This document shows, piece after piece, positions 60,749 to 64,000 of a stretch of DNA of 64,000 nt (position 1 is its first letter; each line of letters starts with the position of its first letter). The notes beneath the pieces were generated by a model. It made no database searches and had not been told where the DNA came from. It saw only the letters and a list, made by a program, of their open reading frames with translations. Position numbers and translations under genes: made by a program. This stretch comes from an uncultured Dehalococcoidia bacterium (GTDB lineage: Bacteria; Chloroflexota; Dehalococcoidia; Lucifugimonadales; UBA3495): NCBI GenBank assembly GCA_958296445.1, contig OY282565.1, forward strand, positions 1,753,570-1,817,569, given 5' to 3'.

Positions 60749-61957
60749 CTACTGCACCACCCCCCGCCGCCTCAGACTCGCTATCCCCTCAACCGTATAC
60801 CCCAAGCCCGCCAAAGCCTCGGCAGTATGCTGCCCGGTCACGCTCCCCGGGCTACGGACAGCCCCCGGCGTTTCGGAAAGGTGAAAAGGAATCCCCGGCT
60901 GGCTAACCTTGCCCCCCGGCACCCCGGGCGCCTCCAGCTCCACCACCATCCCCCGCGCCAGAACCTGCGGATCCCTCAATGCTTCGTCCAAGTCATAAAC
61001 CTTGCCCACCGATATATCAGCGTCGCGCAAATCCTCAAACCACTGGTCACGGGTTTTGCTAAGAAAAACCTCTTCCAGCGCCAAAGCGATTTCCGCCCGC
61101 TTTTCCCCCCCGGCCCGCTGCTGCGGAATCAAGTCTTCCCGCCCGATGGCCCGGCACAGGTTTTCCCAAAACCACGGCTCAATGGCGGCAATGGAAAAAT
61201 ACTTGCCGTCGCCCGTGCGGTAGACATTATAGTACGGCGAACCGCCGTTAAGCCGGGTGCCGCCCCGCGTAGGCCGGTAGCCCTGCGACAGAGCATCGGC
61301 CACCATCCCGCAGAGCATATACAGCACCCCCTCCGTCATTGCGATGTCCACATACTGCCCCTGCCCCGTCTTTTCCCGCGCCATCAGCGCCGCCAGAATC
61401 CCCACCGCCCCGCACAGCCCGCCCCCGGCGTAGTCGGCGATAAGGTTCAGCGGAATCGCCGGTTTGCCCCCGGGCGAATCCCCAATCAGCCCCAGCGCCC
61501 CGGCAAAGGAAATATAATTTATGTCGTGTCCCGCCATCTGCGAATAAGGCCCCGTCTGCCCATAACCGGAAACCGAACAATAAACCGCGCGGGCGTTGAT
61601 TCCCCGCACCTGCTCGTACCCAATCCCCAGCCTGTCGGCCACGCCGGGCCGGAAACCCTCCACCACCACATCGGCGTCAACCGCCAGCCGTCGGAAAATC
61701 TCCCGCGCCTCCGCCTCTTTCAGATTGAGCGCAATGCTGCGCTTGTTCCGTTGCAACGCATTAAAAGACGCATGACGCCGCTCATCCTCCGGCGTTTCAA
61801 TACCCGCCACAACCCGCTCATAAGCCGCCCGCGTAGCATCCATAGGCCGCTCCACCATCAGCACATCCGCCCCCAAATCCCCCAAAATCATAGTAGCGAA
61901 CATCCCCGGCGCATTCCGGCAGAAATCCAGAACCCTAATCCCGTCCAAAGCCAGCAT
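60749..61957 (-). CDS. CaiB/BaiF family CoA-transferase
   Basis: This is a 402-residue family III CoA-transferase. The N-terminal ALDGIRVLDFCRNAPGMFAT, the ERPMDATR region and KRSIALNLKEAEAREIFRRL are typical. The catalytic Asp lies in MAGHDINYISFAGALGLIG. It moves CoA between carboxylic acids, or racemises alpha-methylacyl-CoA. The ATG follows GGGGTGGTT. It is followed by an LLM monooxygenase on the same strand. Confidence 0.94.
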   Translation of the reverse strand: MLALDGIRVLDFCRNAPGMFATMILGDLGADVLMVERPMDATRAAYERVVAGIETPEDERRHASFNALQRNKRSIALNLKEAEAREIFRRLAVDADVVVEGFRPGVADRLGIGYEQVRGINARAVYCSVSGYGQTGPYSQMAGHDINYISFAGALGLIGDSPGGKPAIPLNLIADYAGGGLCGAVGILAALMAREKTGQGQYVDIAMTEGVLYMLCGMVADALSQGYRPTRGGTRLNGGSPYYNVYRTGDGKYFSIAAIEPWFWENLCRAIGREDLIPQQRAGGEKRAEIALALEEVFLSKTRDQWFEDLRDADISVGKVYDLDEALRDPQVLARGMVVELEAPGVPGGKVSQPGIPFHLSETPGAVRSPGSVTGQHTAEALAGLGYTVEGIASLRRRGVVQ

Positions 61958-61967
61958 AACCACCCCT

Positions 61968-62100
61968 ATCTGTCATTCTGAGCATATCTGTCATTCTGAG
62001 CAAAGCGAAGAATCCCACCTTGTCCGGTAAGACCCTTTCCTTCCCCCAAGGTGTCAATCCCGAAAATCCTTTAATCCTGAAAATCCTGATTCAGACAAAA
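61968..62100. repeat. type-A repeat with one head stub, then half type-B
   Basis: A stub CTGTCATTCTGAGCATAT precedes a type-A head with tail GGTAAGACCCTTTCC. A type-B right end (CCTGATTCAGACAAAAAT) lies at 62087-62104. The element separates the divergent CoA-transferase and SDR genes. Confidence 0.85.
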
Positions 62101-62214
62101 ATCCCCAAAATCCAACAACCACCGATTCACCCGCCATCCCCCTCGCGCCATAGGCAAGACCGCCCGCCCCGCACTATAATCCCCGCAAACAATCCCACCG
62201 CAAAGGAGAGCGCT

Positions 62215-62991
62215 ATGGATCTAGGCTTACAAGGCAGAGTAGCAATGATCACCGGCGGCAGCCACGGGCTAGGCAAGCAGGCCGCCGCCGCCCTAGGCCG
62301 CGAGGGATGCCGCATCGCCATTTGCGCCCGCGGCGCCGACCAACTCGAGGAAACCCACGCCGAACTCGCCGGCGCCGGTATGACCGTCATCGCCGTGCAA
62401 GCCGACGTCACCAACCGCGACGACCTGACCCGTTTCCACAACGAAACCGTATCCGCCCTAGGCCAAGTGGACATCCTAGTAAACAACGTAGGCGGACGCC
62501 GCGGCGCCATTGACTTTCTCGAAACCGGAATGGAGCTGTTCCGCGAAGGCTTGGAAGTCAACCTGTTCAGCGCAGTCGAGCTGGTCGCCCTAGTGCTGCC
62601 CTATATGCGGGAACAGCAATGGGGCCGCATCATCAGCATTTCGTCCATCTACGGACGCGAATACGGCGGCTCGGTGGACTATATGACCGGAAAGGCCGGC
62701 CTGATCGCCTTTTCCAAGCACCTGGCCCTCAACCTAGCCAAAGAAAACGTGCTGGTAAACTGCATCGCCCCCGGCTCCATTGACTTCCCCGGCAGCACCT
62801 GGGACAGGTTCCAGCAGAACAACACCCCCGAGGTAGTGGACGAATTCATCGCCCGCAACCTCCCCGCCGGCAAATTCGGCTGGCCCGAACCCATCGGCGA
62901 AACCGTAGCCTTCCTAGCCTCAGAACGCGCCGACCTCATAACCGGCGCCTGCCTAAACATAGACGGCGGCCAATCCCGCTCCCTCTTCTAA
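62215..62991 (+). CDS. short-chain dehydrogenase/reductase
   Basis: This 258-residue SDR has the TGGSHGLG nucleotide loop, NNVGG, the catalytic Ser in ISISSIYG and YMTGK, and the late ASERADLITGACLNIDGG. It differs from the SDRs at 24 and 52 kb and is closest in feel to 3-oxoacyl-ACP reductase-like proteins. AAAGGAGAG precedes the ATG. It is divergent from the CoA-transferase gene. Confidence 0.93.
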   Translation: MDLGLQGRVAMITGGSHGLGKQAAAALGREGCRIAICARGADQLEETHAELAGAGMTVIAVQADVTNRDDLTRFHNETVSALGQVDILVNNVGGRRGAIDFLETGMELFREGLEVNLFSAVELVALVLPYMREQQWGRIISISSIYGREYGGSVDYMTGKAGLIAFSKHLALNLAKENVLVNCIAPGSIDFPGSTWDRFQQNNTPEVVDEFIARNLPAGKFGWPEPIGETVAFLASERADLITGACLNIDGGQSRSLF

Positions 62992-63004
62992 CCCACCCCC
63001 AACC

Positions 63005-63150
63005 CAAAAAACCCAAAGGACGCGCAGAGAACACAAAGAATCCGCAAAGAACGCAAAGACCATCCCCAACCCCAAAAAAATTCTCTGCGCCCTCTGCGCG
63101 TCCTCCGCGCCCTCTGCGTTAAAACCCCCCGGCGCCCTCTGCGTTAAAAA
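63005..63150. repeat. type-D hairpin repeat
   Basis: AAAGGACGCGCAGAGAACAC and further AAGAACGCAAAGAC units are followed by TTCTCTGCGCCCTCTGCGCG-type units, ending CTCTGCGTTAAAA twice. The arms are inverted copies and lie between converging genes. Confidence 0.8.
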
Positions 63151-63156
63151 CCCCCG

Positions 63157-63957
63157 TCACAAAGACCCCACAAACTCCCGCCAAGCCTCCACGCACCGCT
63201 CCGGCGCCGAATGCTGCACATAGCCGCTGGTTCCCGGAATCACCCGCAGTCGCCCATTCGGCAGCAACCCTGCCATCCCGCTAGTGCGGTCGGGATTCTC
63301 CGCCGCGTTGCGCTCCGAGGCCAGCACCAGCGCCGGCGTCCGTATCCGGGGCAGCACCCCGCTCAAATCCTGCCGCGACAGATAATCCAGCGTCTCCATC
63401 ACCACCCGCGCCGGAGTTTGCGCCATCTGGCCGATATACCACTCCTGATGCGCCGCATCCGAACCGCCCGACTCCAGCCGCCGCTCCGACGTCCGCCGCA
63501 CCCAAGCCTCAACCCCCTCATCCCGCACCAGATTATAAGAATCCCGGTAAGACGGATCCCCCGCAAACTTATAAGGCGAAGTGCAGGTAGTAACCGACAA
63601 AAGCCGCTCCGGGTACTCCGACGCGAACTGCAAAGAAATCGTCCCCCCCACCGTCTCGCCTATCAGATGCACCCGCTCCAGCCCCAGCCGGTCCAGCAGC
63701 CCCCGCAAATCCGCGGCAAACCTGCTCAACGACCAGCGATAACCCTCCGGCGGCACACTAGACCTCCCAAACCCCCGCGCCTCCAGCCGCACCACCCGAT
63801 ACTGCCGCGCCAGCAACGGCACCCAAGCATACCAAAGCCGCGCATTCTTGGCGTTCCCATGATGCAACACCACCACCTCCGAACCCCGCCAAGGATCCGT
63901 AAAATCATCATCCTCATAATACATTTCCAACAACGGATCAATCCGAACATAAGGCAT
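63157..63957 (-). CDS. alpha/beta-hydrolase with Thr at the nucleophile position
   Basis: This 266-residue alpha/beta-hydrolase has the oxyanion HHGNAKNARLW, ARGFGRSSVPP and a C-terminal His in GYVQHSAPE. The nucleophile elbow reads LIGETVGGT, so Thr replaces the usual Ser, Asp or Cys of G-x-Nuc-x-G. It could be active with Thr or a diverged, non-catalytic binder. It resembles 3-oxoadipate enol-lactonase or haloalkane-type hydrolases in size. No operon partner is visible before the window ends. Confidence 0.85.
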   Translation of the reverse strand: MPYVRIDPLLEMYYEDDDFTDPWRGSEVVVLHHGNAKNARLWYAWVPLLARQYRVVRLEARGFGRSSVPPEGYRWSLSRFAADLRGLLDRLGLERVHLIGETVGGTISLQFASEYPERLLSVTTCTSPYKFAGDPSYRDSYNLVRDEGVEAWVRRTSERRLESGGSDAAHQEWYIGQMAQTPARVVMETLDYLSRQDLSGVLPRIRTPALVLASERNAAENPDRTSGMAGLLPNGRLRVIPGTSGYVQHSAPERCVEAWREFVGSL

Positions 63958-64000
63958 AGCGCACCCCCAGCAGTGATACCAACCAAGAAAACCGCAAAAT

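Overview
The window is a GC-rich bacterial chromosome segment with short operons on both strands and almost no phage or transposase content. The gene mix includes flavin luciferase-like monooxygenases, a CaiB/BaiF CoA-transferase, an SMP-30 lactonase, an orphan molybdopterin hydroxylase subunit, several SDR dehydrogenases, a corrinoid methyl-transfer set and a selenoprotein. Together with heavy loads of small palindromic intergenic repeats, this suggests a Chloroflexota bacterium of the Dehalococcoidia/SAR202 type. That placement is inferred from gene content only: no rRNA or ribosomal protein gene is present.

Layout. 0.3-5.5 kb: purine biosynthesis (purE, purB, purC, purS) interleaved with a HAD phosphatase and a DUF3105 protein. 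5.8-13.3 kb: an Asp-box propeller, then a BMP-family ABC importer (ATPase, two permeases, lipoprotein) with two tautomerase-like genes inserted before the lipoprotein. 13.3-26.2 kb: catabolic and redox genes (acyl-CoA synthetase, hydratase, lactonase, Mo-hydroxylase subunit, flavin monooxygenase, nitroreductase, SDR, ureohydrolase) and a solo Mrr-type nuclease. 26.5-27.7 kb: tRNA-Ala and a second solo nuclease. 28.3-37.6 kb, minus strand: a corrinoid methyl-transfer region (reductive activator, corrinoid protein, MtaA-like methyltransferase, homocysteine methyltransferase-like enzyme), with an 88-residue Cys protein, a frameshifted membrane glycosyltransferase and a HicBA pair chained to an unknown gene. 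38-45.7 kb: threonine synthase, an LRR lipoprotein, thiolase, GMC oxidoreductase, a VOC protein and an NHL propeller. 45.7-49 kb: three tandem paralogues of a tiny membrane/coiled-coil protein, a remnant that resembles a DUF4268 C-terminus, and a UGSC-type selenoprotein with its upstream neighbour. 49-64 kb: an NYN nuclease, Trm112, CopD-like and TlpA-like proteins, two SDRs, gamma-glutamyltransferase, a pentapeptide-repeat/TIR-like protein with an array of variant copies of its own 3' end, a second LLM monooxygenase, a CoA-transferase and an alpha/beta hydrolase.

Repeats. At least six families of hairpin-forming repeats fill the intergenic space. Labels used here: A (head GTCATTCTGAGCAAAGCGAA, inverted tail), B (TTGTCTGAATCAGG...CCTGATTCAGACAA), C (CCCGCGAAAGCGGG core), D (CTCTGCG-rich), E (CCCTCTCCC...GAGGG), F (CCTGAGCTTGTCAAAGGG-like) and G (GGGGCGCCCCTTGTGGGCGC-like). 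Several loci carry tandem arrays of truncated A heads or of larger composite units. The most unusual items are the in-frame UGA with a downstream hairpin, the 319-bp cassette array behind the TIR-like gene, the small-gene triplication with a variable number of 11-residue repeats, and a 10-nt G tract at a frameshift in a membrane enzyme.
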